Positions 48,036 through 59,909 of a stretch of DNA of 64,000 nucleotides are shown here, one piece after another. The translations under genes were made by a program, and so were the position numbers. The notes beneath the pieces were generated by a model that was not told where the DNA came from, did no database searches, and was given only the letters and a program-made list of their open reading frames with translations. Origin of the DNA: Morinoia aosen (Eukaryota; Arthropoda; Malacostraca; Amphipoda; Talitridae); the NCBI GenBank assembly GCA_030386875.1, contig CM059564.1:48132075-48196074 (forward strand), read 5' to 3'. Numbering within the stretch: position 1 is the stretch's first letter; each line of letters starts with the position of its first letter.

Positions 48036-51017
48036 TATTATCCTTAATTAATTATTAATGAATAATTAATGATAAACATAAATTTTCAGCAATGTTTTTA
48101 CTCTTTTACTTGAAACGACGACTGAAACTGGCCCCCAACTTAACATTTTGAGGCGGGTCGCTACTGCGGGGACAAACCTGATGAGTGATCAACTCGATGA
48201 TCAGTTGATCATTCCCTGAAATGTTGAGAGTGAACTTAGGAAGACATGTCCTCAATTATCTAGCAATACACATATTCTCATAAATGAAGGGGTAATTGTT
48301 TTGAAGTGTAAATCTAATTCATCCAGTATTTAGTGGAGAAATTTAGAAATTTCATGCTTTATTCATAGACATCGCACGTCTTCGCTTAAACGTAATAAGA
48401 TATCTTACGTATTTTCCTCTTTGTTGAAAATTGCTAATGTTCTGTTCCTGCTATTTCGACTTTTCATGTAACTGTTCTAATATCGTTTGGTGTACCAGTT
48501 CTTAGTGATGTTTCCCTTCAGAGTCAATCTGAAGTTCGTTAAGCTTTTAAAAAAATAGCATTTGAGAAAATTTCCGTTGGTGAGGCTAGGCGTAGACTTT
48601 TTTAGTACCATGAGTGGTGTTTAGTTTCTGAATGAGCCCGAAAGCATTATAGTTTATCGTTTTTTATCGGAATGAATGTTGGGAAAGATTTAATTTTGGA
48701 AATTTAACTAATTTATGTCCTTTTTTGTAATTGTGTGTTATAAATTTTGGTGCTCACTCAATGCTTACCTAAAATTTTGTTCGGTAAAATGTCTTTGCAA
48801 ATCCCAGCGGCACAGAAGGGGTCTCTTCACCAAATGTTTGGTTAAAATAAATGTTAGGGGTAGGCGACCATTAGATGTGTGTTGTTTCAGGCGAGGTGGG
48901 TAGATTACGCTATCAAGAAGTTGACGGTGTAAGCAGTCCTCTAGGCCTCGGCAGAACCGCCTGTTGTGAGGGTTAATTGCACAGGCCTCGAAACTACAAA
49001 CACAGTGGTCGACAGATTTAAGGGTCCAAACACTTGAGCATGAGAACCCTTAGAGCGATACAGTTTCCACGAGAAGTGTTGTCAAAAAAAAAAAAAATAC
49101 AGGGGAAAGATGTAGAAGGGCCAACGGCTCTCAGCGAGAATCCCGGGAAACCTCATAAGGGCGGAGTCAGAAGTTCACGCCGAAAGACTCTAAGCCAATA
49201 CAAACGACCCTGAATACCCTTTCAAAAGTCGATTGGTCGATACGGAAAAGGAGAGAACCGCGCTCTTGAGCACAGCGTCATTACTGAGGGAGTGAATTCA
49301 GTCTGCGTCGACGGGCGTCGTGAGAAGTGCGTTTCTTTTATCAAGTGCAATACTGGAAATATAATTTAAAAAAAAAATGAGCAATACGTAGTTAATTTGG
49401 TAAAATCGTTTTTGGGGAATTTGCTAATCCAAAATTTTCTCTTTCCATTTTGCAGAGAAGAAATCTCACACAAGACCACTGTGGATGAGATGTAGAAAGT
49501 TATAAGAAAGTTTAAACGTCGATGGGCCGGGTAAGACTCATGTTACTCATTCGCGATATATGCTGTTAAAAGGATGTATACATATGATGATAAATTTGCG
49601 CCGTTCAATTAAATATGGCAAGAAAATATTGTGAATATGAGTGAGGTAGATGTAATACAAAATTAATGCCCCTTTATTGAATGAAAGATGAATATATTTG
49701 AGGAAACGTGATTGACGCTATAATGAGTAACAAGTCATAATTCAAATTTCAGGTGGGAAGGTAAAACTGGATTAACTGGATTAACTGGATTAAACGTACT
49801 ACAAGGCAAGAAGATTCTCGGGAGTGCCGGGATCAGCATTTCGCAACAGACTTTCTGTGTACTGTGCACAAGACAGAAATTTGAACTGAAGTTGTTAGTA
49901 AAGGAACAATTCTGTGGTTTGAAGTGAGACCACCTTCTGTGCTGCGGGAACGCAAATGTTGGCAGGCCTCATTTGTGGCATTTTATGTAGGAGCAATATA
50001 TGGGGAAGCTGGCCAGCGGTAGCACTTATTGTCATTCTGTTATGTAAGCTGTTAACACATGAAATTTCTAGAATTCCGTTACTCAATCTACACCAGTTCT
50101 AATGCCGTACATTGCGTGTGCTTATCGGTATTCTGTATGATGTATTGCCGTAAATTATAAATTAAGTGAATTTTCACGTGTATAAAATACCCCCCAAATT
50201 TAGTAGCAAGCAGCCCTCATCATAATTGATGCGCTCTGGAAAACGCGCATTGAGTAAGTCGAGTTCCACGTACATCGGTGAGTACTGCCCAATTTTAGTA
50301 TACACATTTTGTAGTAGTGTTGATTTGTTTGGGCTTGCCCATAAATTTTCCTTGTGTTTCCTGTGCATTTCATTGAGGTATGCCAACCCCTCAAGCGAGC
50401 ATTGGTCTTCTCATTAGTGTAAATTAATGAGAGACGAGGCAGACAGCCTTCTCGTGACAGAATTTTATCACAAGGAAAAATGGCCGACATCGAAATCGAG
50501 TTCAGTTTTCTCTGATGCACCCACACCAGATAAAAAGGTTCAATTGAATATGTAATGCGAGCATAATTCTACGGAATGGGCGTGTACCAAAGCTAGGGAT
50601 GTAAGTTGAAAGTGAAAGCCTATTTTAAAAATTTTATTTCTGCCTCCACTTCATAAACGCTTAAATTCATGGGCATCATAAAAATGAATGTTACGTATGC
50701 ATTACGCTAGAAAAGCCAAGCAAGAGTTTTTACCATGTGTGTGCTTGTTGTGTTTGTACGAGAACATACTGTTTTGCATAACACTGCTTAGAGTAGGCCA
50801 GCATTTCTCACGAGTCCTCGGATGAAGTGCAACTGCACAGTATTTATAAAATGACGTTAAGTGGCGCATCGGAACGTTGAAGTAAAAGTTGTCTTGATTG
50901 GATGGTAGTCATTGAGCAGAACCTGGTTTAAACTTTTGCCATCGCTTTGACTGACGTCGCGCTGTGCAGCGTCGCTGCGTGTGCGCTGTGTCGCGTATTT
51001 TACTTGTTCAGTGTTGG
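48036..51017. other. Long stretch without recognisable features
   Basis: AT-rich with a moderately GC-rich part at 48900-49330. The only small repeat is GGATTAACT, three times at about 49770-49800. No gene, RNA or transposon end identified. Confidence 0.4.
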
Positions 51018-51311
51018 ACTTATTCAGAATCTGTGCGATGTTTCTTTGGGTATTTATAATGAGTGAATTAATTTACCAACCAGGGTGCGTGCTGGAAGAT
51101 TAAATCAATTCTTGTAAAGGACATGCGTGTAATTGAAGGATTTATTTAGATTTTATACTTAATCAGAATTTGACGAGCCTTGTACGATGCTTCTGTGTGT
51201 ATATATAATGACTGAAATAATTTATCAACCAGGGTGCGTGCTGGAAGATTTAAATCAACTTCAGGAAAGGACATGCCTGTAGTGAAAGAATTTACTAAGA
51301 TTTTATGACTT
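51018..51311. repeat. Tandem duplication of about 139-154 bp
   Basis: Copies from 51018 and 51157 share ACCAGGGTGCGTGCTGGAAG and GGAAAGGACATGC-like segments and a TTTAGATTTTAT/TAAGATTTTAT end. Confidence 0.88.
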
Positions 51312-52388
51312 GAAACAAGGCCGTTTGTTCGTACACAAACTTGTAGAGACTAGGCTGCGTGAATAATATGTATTTTGTTCATTAGCTGGAATGTTCTGAA
51401 TTTATACAAATTACCATTTCTTCGGTTGCCCAGCGAACGAGATGTTCATGAAGCATTAGTACCTGATGTGAATTTTAATTGTTATAGAAGTGCCGTCTTA
51501 CTTTTAACTCGAGCGCTTATTCAAATGGCAGGTAATGTATCGCCGTAACTTTGTTGAAGGGAAAATAACTTGTGTCTATATCTGTCGTATCCGTAATGAT
51601 TATTATCCAATGAAAATATTGGCAGTGTAATAGATCGAGTTTATGAATCCCAGGGCACCTAATGAGGATAAATAGCGTGAAATTGCATGGATTTAGATTT
51701 AACATATTGATGAAGCTGAATTGTTCATGTTTGCGTAATAAAAACTCGCGGCATGAAGAATTAGTCTATTTCATGATTTATATCATCCTCGTTGGTTATT
51801 TCTTGGAGGAGTATAATACTTTTCTATACGTAGGACACAGTTACCTACAAATGGTGGGCAGTTGGCTTGTGGGAGAAATGGCCTTTTTCTTTTGTTTGTG
51901 CTTTGAAAATACTGCTCTTAATTGATGTTCGATGCGCTGCGGCGTTGTTCCTGCAACTTCGCAGCGGCTTCTTGTTTGTCTGACCCTGCATTTTTTCTCT
52001 TATAGCTCGATTTCTTTTATGTGTGGTTTAATGATCTTCTGCGATCAATTGGTAACTCTCATACTTTATTCAAGGCCACTTGCATTGTTCGTCTGCGCTC
52101 CGCTAGCCTTGTGCTCTATAATTAAAAGCCATTGAGATTTCTCTTGCTCTATTTACCAGGCGAAAATATTGTAGAGGCTTTGTATCGCTTCTGATCTTGC
52201 GTTATTTAGGTATTTGCGCGTGCGGCGCACAGCGTTCGACTTGCTGTATTTTCCCGAGTGTGGTGCGAGCGTTGGGCTCGTCTCCTAAGTATTTGTAACT
52301 AAACCTTCCTCCAAATACAAGATATTAAACTTTATTTTTTTCAACTGGACTGTTCAACGTTACGAGGTAACATTTTTGCTCAATATAA
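51312..52388. other. Unannotated stretch
   Basis: No supported feature. Confidence 0.4.
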
Positions 52389-52573
52389 TCTATACTAGAA
52401 TAAGAGCTGCGTCCGTTTGTCTGTCCGAAGCCAGCCGAAAGTGTGTGGTGAGCGTATCTGTGATACAAGCTCGGCCTCATCAACTCTTGAGAAATTGAAT
52501 TTTTTTTTCATTTCTTACGGTCTTTATTTCATTTCGCCTTCTTTCTTATTTCAAATAACGGGGAGGGGACTAG
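52389..52573 (+). mobile_element. Helitron-like non-autonomous element
   Basis: Second copy of the element at 44574: TCTATACTAGAATAAGAGCT at the 5' end, shared CCGAAGCCAGCCGAAAGTGT and GATACAAGCTCGGCCTCATC, and CTAG followed by T at the 3' end. By eye over 85% identical to the other copy. Confidence 0.62.
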
Positions 52574-53014
52574 TGATATATGAAAGAGGAGGTAATATAT
52601 ATATATATGCGCAATATAATTATGAATAAAAGAGCTGTTCCACGAAAGAGCTGCTCCATGGAAAGGCTATTCCATGTGGTGCTGTGGTGGGGCTGCGGCA
52701 TGCCACTCACCCGTCGCCCGTTGCCCTCCTCAGGAACGGTAAATCTCCAGCAGCTGTCCTGTAGGCCGAGTGTTGTGTCTAGGTGGACCGTGTCGTTGGG
52801 TCCTTGTCTCCTGGCCGGAACACCGGTGTGGTGTGCTCAGGGTATTCTGGTTGAAGGTCTTCCGAATTGCGCTGTTCTATTTCTCTATTGTTGCCATTTT
52901 TTCAAACGAGAACTGCCAATTCTGAAACCCTTTTGCCGGCTTATCTACAATTGCTGACTTCGAGTGGTTCACTTCCCACTCTAACATTTTCGCCGCCTGC
53001 ATGCATGTTTTTCG
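52574..53014. other. Unannotated GC-rich stretch
   Basis: Open frame 52580-52957 (+) covers a GC-rich island but has no recognised domain. A 22-bp unit with CGCCGCCTGCATGCATG begins at about 52991 and repeats into the hairpin that follows. Confidence 0.4.
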
Positions 53015-53096
53015 CCGCCTGCATGCATGTTTTTCGCCGCCTAAGCGATTTAAGCGATTAAATCGTTTAGGCGGCGAAAAACATGCATGCAGGCGG
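53015..53096. repeat. 38-bp-arm hairpin
   Basis: Arm 1 at 53015-53052 starts CCGCCTGCATGCATGTTTTT; arm 2 at 53059-53096 is complementary with one mismatch; loop of 6 nt. Part of arm 1 is also duplicated directly upstream. Confidence 0.9.
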
Positions 53097-53647
53097 GTAA
53101 AAGTTAGACTAGGTTGGTGTAGAGTGTGTAAGGTAAGCACGGCCGTCTTTCTCGCTAGAACGAGGAGCAACAGTTATGCAGGTGGACGTTGCCGCTACTT
53201 TGCGCCCCCGCCTCGCGAATTGCGGTGCAAGTTTTCGCACGTGCCTCGGTACAAATTCATTAATTGTGCACGTCATCACGGGGATTGAAGTAGCTGTCGT
53301 TGGCTGGTGTTTGGGTCAGCTTTCTTGGAGTGCCACTCGGTGGTTCATGATATGTAATTTACTGCCAAATTTTGTAAGTAACACATCGGGAAATTATTTT
53401 TACATTGTTCATAACATAACATCAAATCCTGGAATACACACGACTCGAGTTTTGCGCAAGTTCTGGGAAGGGTTGATCTCGTAAGTCTCCATGTACAACG
53501 TGACTTGTTCCCTTGTTAAGTGTTTTGAGTTGCTCCGAAATTATGCGCCCTGCTGTCCACCCCCTATCTCCTGTTGCCACGATCGCTAGGCCTAAGTGGC
53601 AATACTTCACTAACGGTCGACTGTAGGAACGTGCCGAATTCTGCTCC
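53097..53647. other. Unannotated stretch
   Basis: A 102-codon frame at 53176-53484 (+) has no recognised motif. Confidence 0.4.
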
Positions 53648-53805
53648 TGAAATTTTCCTACGCACTACTTTGTAGCAAATATTGTCTGAATTACTCACAG
53701 TCTGTCGGAAATATTACCGTCTGAATTACACACCGTCTGCCCGAAATATTCTTGTCTGAACTACACACAGTCTGCCGGAAATATTCTTGTCTGAATTACT
53801 GTCGT
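53648..53805. repeat. About 35-bp repeat, 4 copies
   Basis: Unit AAATATTCTTGTCTGAATTA followed by CACACAGTCTGCCGG, with variation between copies. Confidence 0.85.
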
Positions 53806-54979
53806 CTGCAACATACCTTGCTAATAGTTCGATCATTCACTCACAGAATTTTAAATAGTTACGAGAGACTGCGTTTTCGAACGACATGAACACCAGCACA
53901 ACTTATGTTCTCTGAGTACTTGAGGTGTAAGAATGATTTCGCTGTTGGAAGAAAATCCTTTTGAGGGCTCTCGCTTGCGTCAAATGAACTGCAAACGGAA
54001 GGGACGCTTGCTTTCGGAGATTTTAGTATTCTTTGATAGAGCATCCGATTTTTTGCGTTATTTCTTTCTAGCAGTTTAATTCTTGTAAATCTCTTCATAC
54101 TTCATTCAAATAGCATTTTTTTAAAAATTTCTCCTTGTGTCTTTCTCCCTCTCTCTTTGGTATTCCCTGCGCGTTCTTGACATCATCGAAGGTAGTTGCG
54201 ATACCGTCTTCTTTCCTCCGAAAAACTTCGAGAGATCAAATTTTTGCCGAAACTTCGTAAACGTGTACTTGATAATATGCCGAGCTTTTTATTCTTCCAT
54301 GTTGTTTTGTTGCTGAAGTGCAGTTCTTATATTCCTGTAAGGCTTCGCGGTCCTGCAACTCCGTCGTCACTGCGCACTTGGGTATTCATGTGCTCATTGT
54401 CTTCGTTTATGGACACCTATTTAGCTCCCACAAAATATTTTATTCTGCGTGTGTTTTCACTCAACTGGTTCTTTTCTATGCCTTTTATCAACCTTTAACG
54501 ATTTTTTCTCGTTTCATTTATTGCTCATTTGCGTGCCATGTTTGTCTGGCTGTGGTTCGCTGCAGACTGTGTTATGGTATTTGTTGAAGCTAGCATTTTA
54601 TTTCCTACAATTGAGTTGGACAAACTCTCTTTTCTTGTTCGCGTTATCAAATAACCGCAATAACGTGCCTGGAAAAACATGTGTAGTTGTGAATTGGTGA
54701 AATTGATGAGCTGTTAAAGCCGTATTTGTTTGGTCACATGGTTCTCAGCGTCATCAGAGCAGCAGATTTTGGATTCTACCCGATGTTCGCTGGAATTATG
54801 GAAGCGCTCTCCGAAGTGTCTAGTTTCAGCCTGCGGAGCTTTTAGTACATGAGACTCCCCTCTAAATCAGGCGCTATAGACGCTTGAGTCCCTTTGTTGT
54901 CCTAATGCCGTGAGCTTTATTGCGTTCGTAAAGCAGACTGATTTAAGAAACGGCTTCTGCTTCACAGCAAATTGCCACG
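53806..54979. other. Unannotated stretch
   Basis: AT-rich and pyrimidine-rich; no supported feature. Confidence 0.4.
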
Positions 54980-55290
54980 TGGAGCAAATGTAAGGGCCCG
55001 AGCTGAGAGTTGGGTAGGCCTTCTTTTTGTTCAAATAAAATGTTTTCGATATGTTAAGGGACCATCTTTTTTTCGGTTCTCTGCCTTTCTGTTTTTCAGC
55101 ACCTACTACTTTCTTCTTCAACTTTGACTTTGTTTCATAATCTTCTTTCTCAACTAACTGTTTCTATGCCCCTTCTGCATAAATTCCGCCTTCCCTTATC
55201 TCCATACTAAATGATGCCTTCCTCCTTACTCTCTTCGAAACGCTTTTTTTTAGCGGTTAGGGAGACTTAAACTAACATCTAATCGAATCA
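54980..55290 (+). repeat. F1 interspersed repeat, head truncated
   Basis: Begins GGAGCAAATGTAAGGGCCCG, then TTTTTCAGCACCTACTACTT and CTAAATGATGCC. Ends AGCGGTTAGGGAGACTTAAA with an ATCTAATCGAATC tail. Confidence 0.87.
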
Positions 55291-55934
55291 TTCAGACGGT
55301 AGCCTACACACTCGTAGGAGCAGGAGAGGTGTGCTCTGAGGGTGGTCTCGGAGCGCATCTTGTGGGCTCATCAAACTGGTCAAGTTTTTTCTTACGGGAG
55401 GAAAACGTGTGCGGTATTTCCTCGGATATCGCGAGGGCTGACGTCCACCAACTCCCGCGGTGCGTGGAAATCCGTAAATTAGGCACGATATATCATTGCA
55501 GATGTTACGCTTTCATTTGCCATCCATGCGTCCTCAGGAGCTTTCCAGCGCTCTTTTGAACTATTTCTGTTCGCCGAGGATGAGAGAGAGTTATAATATT
55601 CTACGTTGGCAACTTTTACGGTATCATATTGTTAAACTGTTCAAGGAGCATAAAATAAGTAATAAGTTTAAGGTCGCTACGTCTGTCGATCCTATGTTTT
55701 GGAGATTGTCTCTCTTTTCATCGTATCGTTAGCTTACTGCAGCTGTAGATGGACCTTCGGGACTTCCCCTTATTCTGTGTACCAAGCACGTTGGTTTCTA
55801 TGCCTTCTTTGTCGCCTCTTTTTTGTCTTTCCTTCCTAACTTGCTGTTTCCATGCGCAGGGTTTTTTGTGTGATCTTGTGTGCATAAATGATTCCTTCTC
55901 TTTGTTCTCTAGGGACTGCGTTTTATGTGGTTAG
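55291..55934. other. Unannotated stretch
   Basis: 55740-55925 is pyrimidine-rich and vaguely resembles an F1 middle section, but too weakly to call. Confidence 0.4.
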
Positions 55935-56018
55935 GTAACACGCTGCTCGCGATACGACCCACCGGTGGGTCGTGCTTAGCTTCTTCCTGCTGCTAAACGA
56001 CCCACCGATGGGTCGTTT
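55935..56018 (+). mobile_element. piggyBac-like end with two palindromes
   Basis: GTAACACGCTGCTCGCGAT resembles the TTAACACGTTGACTGCG-type end of the other elements. Directly inside is a perfect 20-bp palindrome, ACGACCCACCGGTGGGTCGT (55954-55973), and then a 24-bp near-palindrome with the same core (55995-56018). No partner end was found. Confidence 0.5.
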
Positions 56019-56256
56019 GAAAAATTCTAACGATCTTTTTCAGATTAATGTTATTCAGTGGACCCAGTTAATGTTCGGTATTTATAAAATTACTCATCAC
56101 TTTTGACTTTCAATTTGAGTTAAAAATTCGGGAAGTGAATCGTAATAAGGCGAGGTATTATACTGTATTGGTTGTCGCTTCTTCCCACTCAAGGGTTGTA
56201 CAGCTACAAAACGCAATCTACCGAGTCTACCGAGATTTTGCTGCCTACAGAGAACC

Positions 56257-56330
56257 CTAGAATATAGAATATAGAATATAGAATATAGAATATTCATAGA
56301 ATATATTTGAATGAATATATTCTACCGAGA
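56257..56330. repeat. AGAATAT heptamer run
   Basis: AGAATAT repeats about five times, then inverts through ATATATTTGAATGAATATAT into TCTACCGAG, the start of the 18-bp array. Confidence 0.8.
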
Positions 56331-58085
56331 ATCCCGAATCTACCGAGAACTCCGAGTCTGCCGAGAACTCCGAGTCTGCCGAGAACTCCGAGTCTGCCGA
56401 GAACTCCGAGTCTGCCGAGAACTCCGAGTCTGCCGAGAACTCCGAGTCTGCCGAGAACTCCGAGTCTGCCGAGAACTCCGAGTCTGCCGAGAACTCCGAG
56501 TCTGCCGAGAACTCCGAGTCTGCCGAGAACTCCGAGTCTGCCGAGAACTCCGAGTCTGCCGAGAACTCCGAGTCTGCCGAGAACTCCGAGTCCGCCGAGA
56601 ACTCCGAGTCTGCCGAGAACTCCGAGTCTGCCGAGAACTCCGAGTCTGCCGAGAACTCCGAGTCTGCCGAGAACTCCGAGTCCGCCGAGAACTCCGAGTC
56701 TGCCGAGAACTCCGAGTCTGCCGAGAACTCCGAGTCTGCCGAGAACTCCGAGTCTGCCGAGAACTCCGAGTCTGCCGAGAACTCCGAGTCTGCCGAGAAC
56801 TCCGAGTCTGCCGAGAACTCCGAGTCTGCCGAGAACTCCGAGTCTGCCGAGAACTCCGAGTCTGCCGAGAACTCCGAGTCTGCCGAGAACTCCGAGTCTG
56901 CCGAGAACTCCGAGTCTGCCGAGAACTCCGAGTCTGCCGAGAACTCCGAGTCTGCCGAGAACTCCGAGTCTGCCGAGAACTCCGAGTCTGCCGAGAACTC
57001 CGAGTCTGCCGAGAACTCCGAGTCTGCCGAGAACTCCGAGTCTGCCGAGAACTCCGAGTCTGCCGAGAACTCCGAGTCTGCCGAGAACTCCGAGTCTGCC
57101 GAGAACTCCGAGTCTGCCGAGAACTCCGAGTCTGCCGAGAACTCCGAGTCTGCCGAGAACTCCGAGTCTGCCGAGAACTCCGAGTCTGCCGAGAACTCCG
57201 AGTCTGCCGAGAACTCCGAGTCTGCCGAGAACTCCGAGTCTGCCGAGAACTCCGAGTCTGCCGAGAACTCCGAGTCTGCCGAGAACTCCGAGTCTGCCGA
57301 GAACTCCGAGTCTGCCGAGAACTCCGAGTCTGCCGAGAACTCCGAGTCTGCCGAGAACTCCGAGTCTGCCGAGAACTCCGAGTCTGCCGAGAACTCCGAG
57401 TCCGCCGAGAACTCCGAGTCCGCCGAGAACTCCGAGTCTGCCGAGAACTCCGAGTCTGCCGAGAACTCCGAGTCTGCCGAGAACTCCGAGTCTGCCGAGA
57501 ACTCCGAGTCTGCCGAGAACTCCGAGTCTGCCGAGAACTCCGAGTCTGCCGAGAACTCCGAGTCTGCCGAGAACTCCGAGTCTGCCGAGAACTCCGAGTC
57601 TGCCGAGAACTCCGAGTCTGCCGAGAACTCCGAGTCTGCCGAGAACTCCGAGTCTGCCGAGAACTCCGAGTCTGCCGAGAACTCCGAGTCTGCCGAGAAC
57701 TCCGAGTCTGCCGAGAACTCCGAGTCTGCCGAGAACTCCGAGTCTGCCGAGAACTCCGAGTCTGCCGAGAACTCCGAGTCTGCCGAGAACTCCGAGTCTG
57801 CCGAGAACTCCGAGTCTGCCGAGAACTCCGAGTCTGCCGAGAACTCCGAGTCTGCCGAGAACTCCGAGTCTGCCGAGAACTCCGAGTCTGCCGAGAACTC
57901 CGAGTCTGCCGAGAACTCCGAGTCTGCCGAGAACTCCGAGTCTGCCGAGAACTCCGAGTCTGCCGAGAACTCCGAGTCTGCCGAGAACTCCGAGTCTGCC
58001 GAGAACTCCGAGTCTGCCGAGAACTCCGAGTCTGCCGAGAACTCCGAGTCTGCCGAGAACTCCGAGTCTACCGAGATCTCCGTGG
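56331..58085. repeat. 18-bp minisatellite, about 97 copies
   Basis: Unit TCTGCCGAGAACTCCGAG. Nearly identical throughout: about five units have TCCGCC, and the outermost units have TCTACC. Because 18 is a multiple of 3 and no frame has a stop, open frames of about 600 codons appear in two frames of each strand: (+) PRTPSL and CRELRV, (-) SADSEF and RLGVLG hexapeptides. No flanking gene structure supports translation. Confidence 0.98.
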
Positions 58086-58832
58086 GCAATCAAACTAAAA
58101 TCTCACTCCTAGTCTACATGAAGCTCATTCTTTTACGAGTAGACACGATCTGCCAACACGTCTTAAGGTTCTGCTATGAAATATGCCAGTCGCTTTCAAT
58201 ATTCTTTTTTTTTCGACATGAGTCATGTTCGCGCTCAAAAAAGAACGAGCTTGTAAATGTCTTGGAATTTCTCGATACATTTTTGCTTTTTAGTTTCTTG
58301 TGCTCTTTGCCGGTACAAGCTCTTTTCTCCGAGCTGCAGTGCAACTACCTCCGATGTTTTCATATCTGTTGCCAGTGCTTTTATGTGTGTCGCCAGTGCT
58401 CCCAGTGACCTGCTCTCGTCACTCTTTTGGTGGTGACGCAGTGAATCCCTGCATGTTCGATAGCGCCTCTTATATCTCGCGTTAATAGTCGATGCCACGT
58501 CAACGAACATTCCCGCGAGGGTAAGAGAATGCCAAGTTGAAGATCTGCTGTACTTATCTTATTCATATTTTTGTTTGAATTTAAAAAGACGTAGGGGACA
58601 ACGGCTGCGCAAGTGTTAAATCCTCCTACTGAGAGAAACAATTCTGCTGAACTTTACGGTTTTGAGTGTCCAATGCAGTCATTTTTTCCGTGCGAGATTA
58701 ATCTATGATTTGCAACGCTGCTATCAAGAGCTCAGAAAACTGCTCCTGTCACCGCTGGAATGACGTTCTTTACGCTAGAATAAGGTCACCCTGGTGACAC
58801 AAATCGTTGAAGTCGTCGTAGGATTTACGCTC
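58086..58832. other. Unannotated stretch
   Basis: Frames at 58082-58408 (+) and 58235-58510 (-) have no recognised domain. Confidence 0.4.
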
Positions 58833-58972
58833 GTGGCAGACGGAGGGCATCTTACGCTACGTGGCAGACGGGGGCCATCTTACGCTACGTGGCAGACGGA
58901 GGGCATCTTACGCTACGTGGCAGACGGAGGGCATCGTACGCCACGTGGCAGACGGAGGGCATCTTACGCTAC
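58833..58972. repeat. 28-bp repeat, 5 copies
   Basis: Unit GTGGCAGACGGAGGGCATCT plus TACGCTAC. One unit has GGGGGCC and one has CGTACGCC. Confidence 0.94.
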
Positions 58973-59909
58973 ACTGTCATGTTGCGAGGCAAACTCGAAG
59001 TTTCATTTCTCAGCGCAGCACTTACTGAACTGTCACTCATTTTTAAACGTTCCCCGGGTATTGGGCCACATGTGGACCATTTAGTAAATTGCTCTTTCAC
59101 GAACCGATACAAATGAATGACATTATATGATTTTTATCCGTTTCGCGATCTTTTTGAAAAACGAATTTCGTCATACCAGGTGAAATGGTATCGTGCCATT
59201 GTGTTTTAATGTTTCTTAGGAAGGATGAAAATGTATTCCAACAGTTAAGTCTATTTCCTACCTCTGCTACTTACAACCTTACCAAACATACCGTAAACAA
59301 CCGCGGAAATGCGGAATGATTTCTCCGCGTTGTTTATATTCCGTTATATTAATATTTTTTAATATTCCGTTAATAATATTCCTGAATTATTTCTCTCAAG
59401 ATTTCCTTTAGAAGTGACTTCATAGCATTTGTTAATCATTTCAGTTACTTCGTTTATTTTATGGGCACTCATCTCTGAAAATTTAATCAATAAATGATGT
59501 TGAATTTGAGTGGCCAGGCCATTTTTGTGAGTTGATGGCAATGAAAACTACGAAATGCTACCAATAAAAACTCTCGACAGGAAGTCGAAAGCTATAAAAA
59601 ATACGATATAGGAGCAATAAGTAAGTAGAAGTGCTTGGACTCGGCGCTTCACATTCACAAAATATAAGAGGCGTGTAAAAACTCTCCAACTCTTGGACTC
59701 CAGCCAGATCTGAAGTGAGAATCTAATAGGCGCGGCAAATATAAGCTCGGAGCCCTAAGATATGTGTCTATTAAATTATATCAATTGCTTGAAGGGTGCT
59801 CCGTTTATTGCTTTCCGTTGCTGCATTTTGCCGAGCTCACGGGAGCCGCGTGACGTGTCGCGAGGCTGTTGTGGAGCTTCTGCAACGTCTGCTCCGTGAT
59901 ACTTTGAAC
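58973..59909. other. Unannotated stretch, host flank of the hAT element
   Basis: AT-rich. Its last 50 bp (TCGCGAGGCTG, GAGCTTCTGCAACGTCTGCT, GTGATACTTTGAAC) have a diverged paralogue at about 62665-62720. Confidence 0.5.

Noticed and set aside
55740..55925. Another F1 copy
   Set aside because: Only loose pyrimidine-rich similarity plus CTAACTTGCTGTTTC; neither the head block nor the GGGAGGCTTAAA end is present.
56257..58112. Four ~600-codon frames (SADSEF, RLGVLG, PRTPSL and CRELRV repeats), which could be mistaken for a structural or silk-like protein
   Set aside because: All derive from one 18-bp unit, on both strands equally; no signal peptide, unique domain, intron or promoter supports any one of them.
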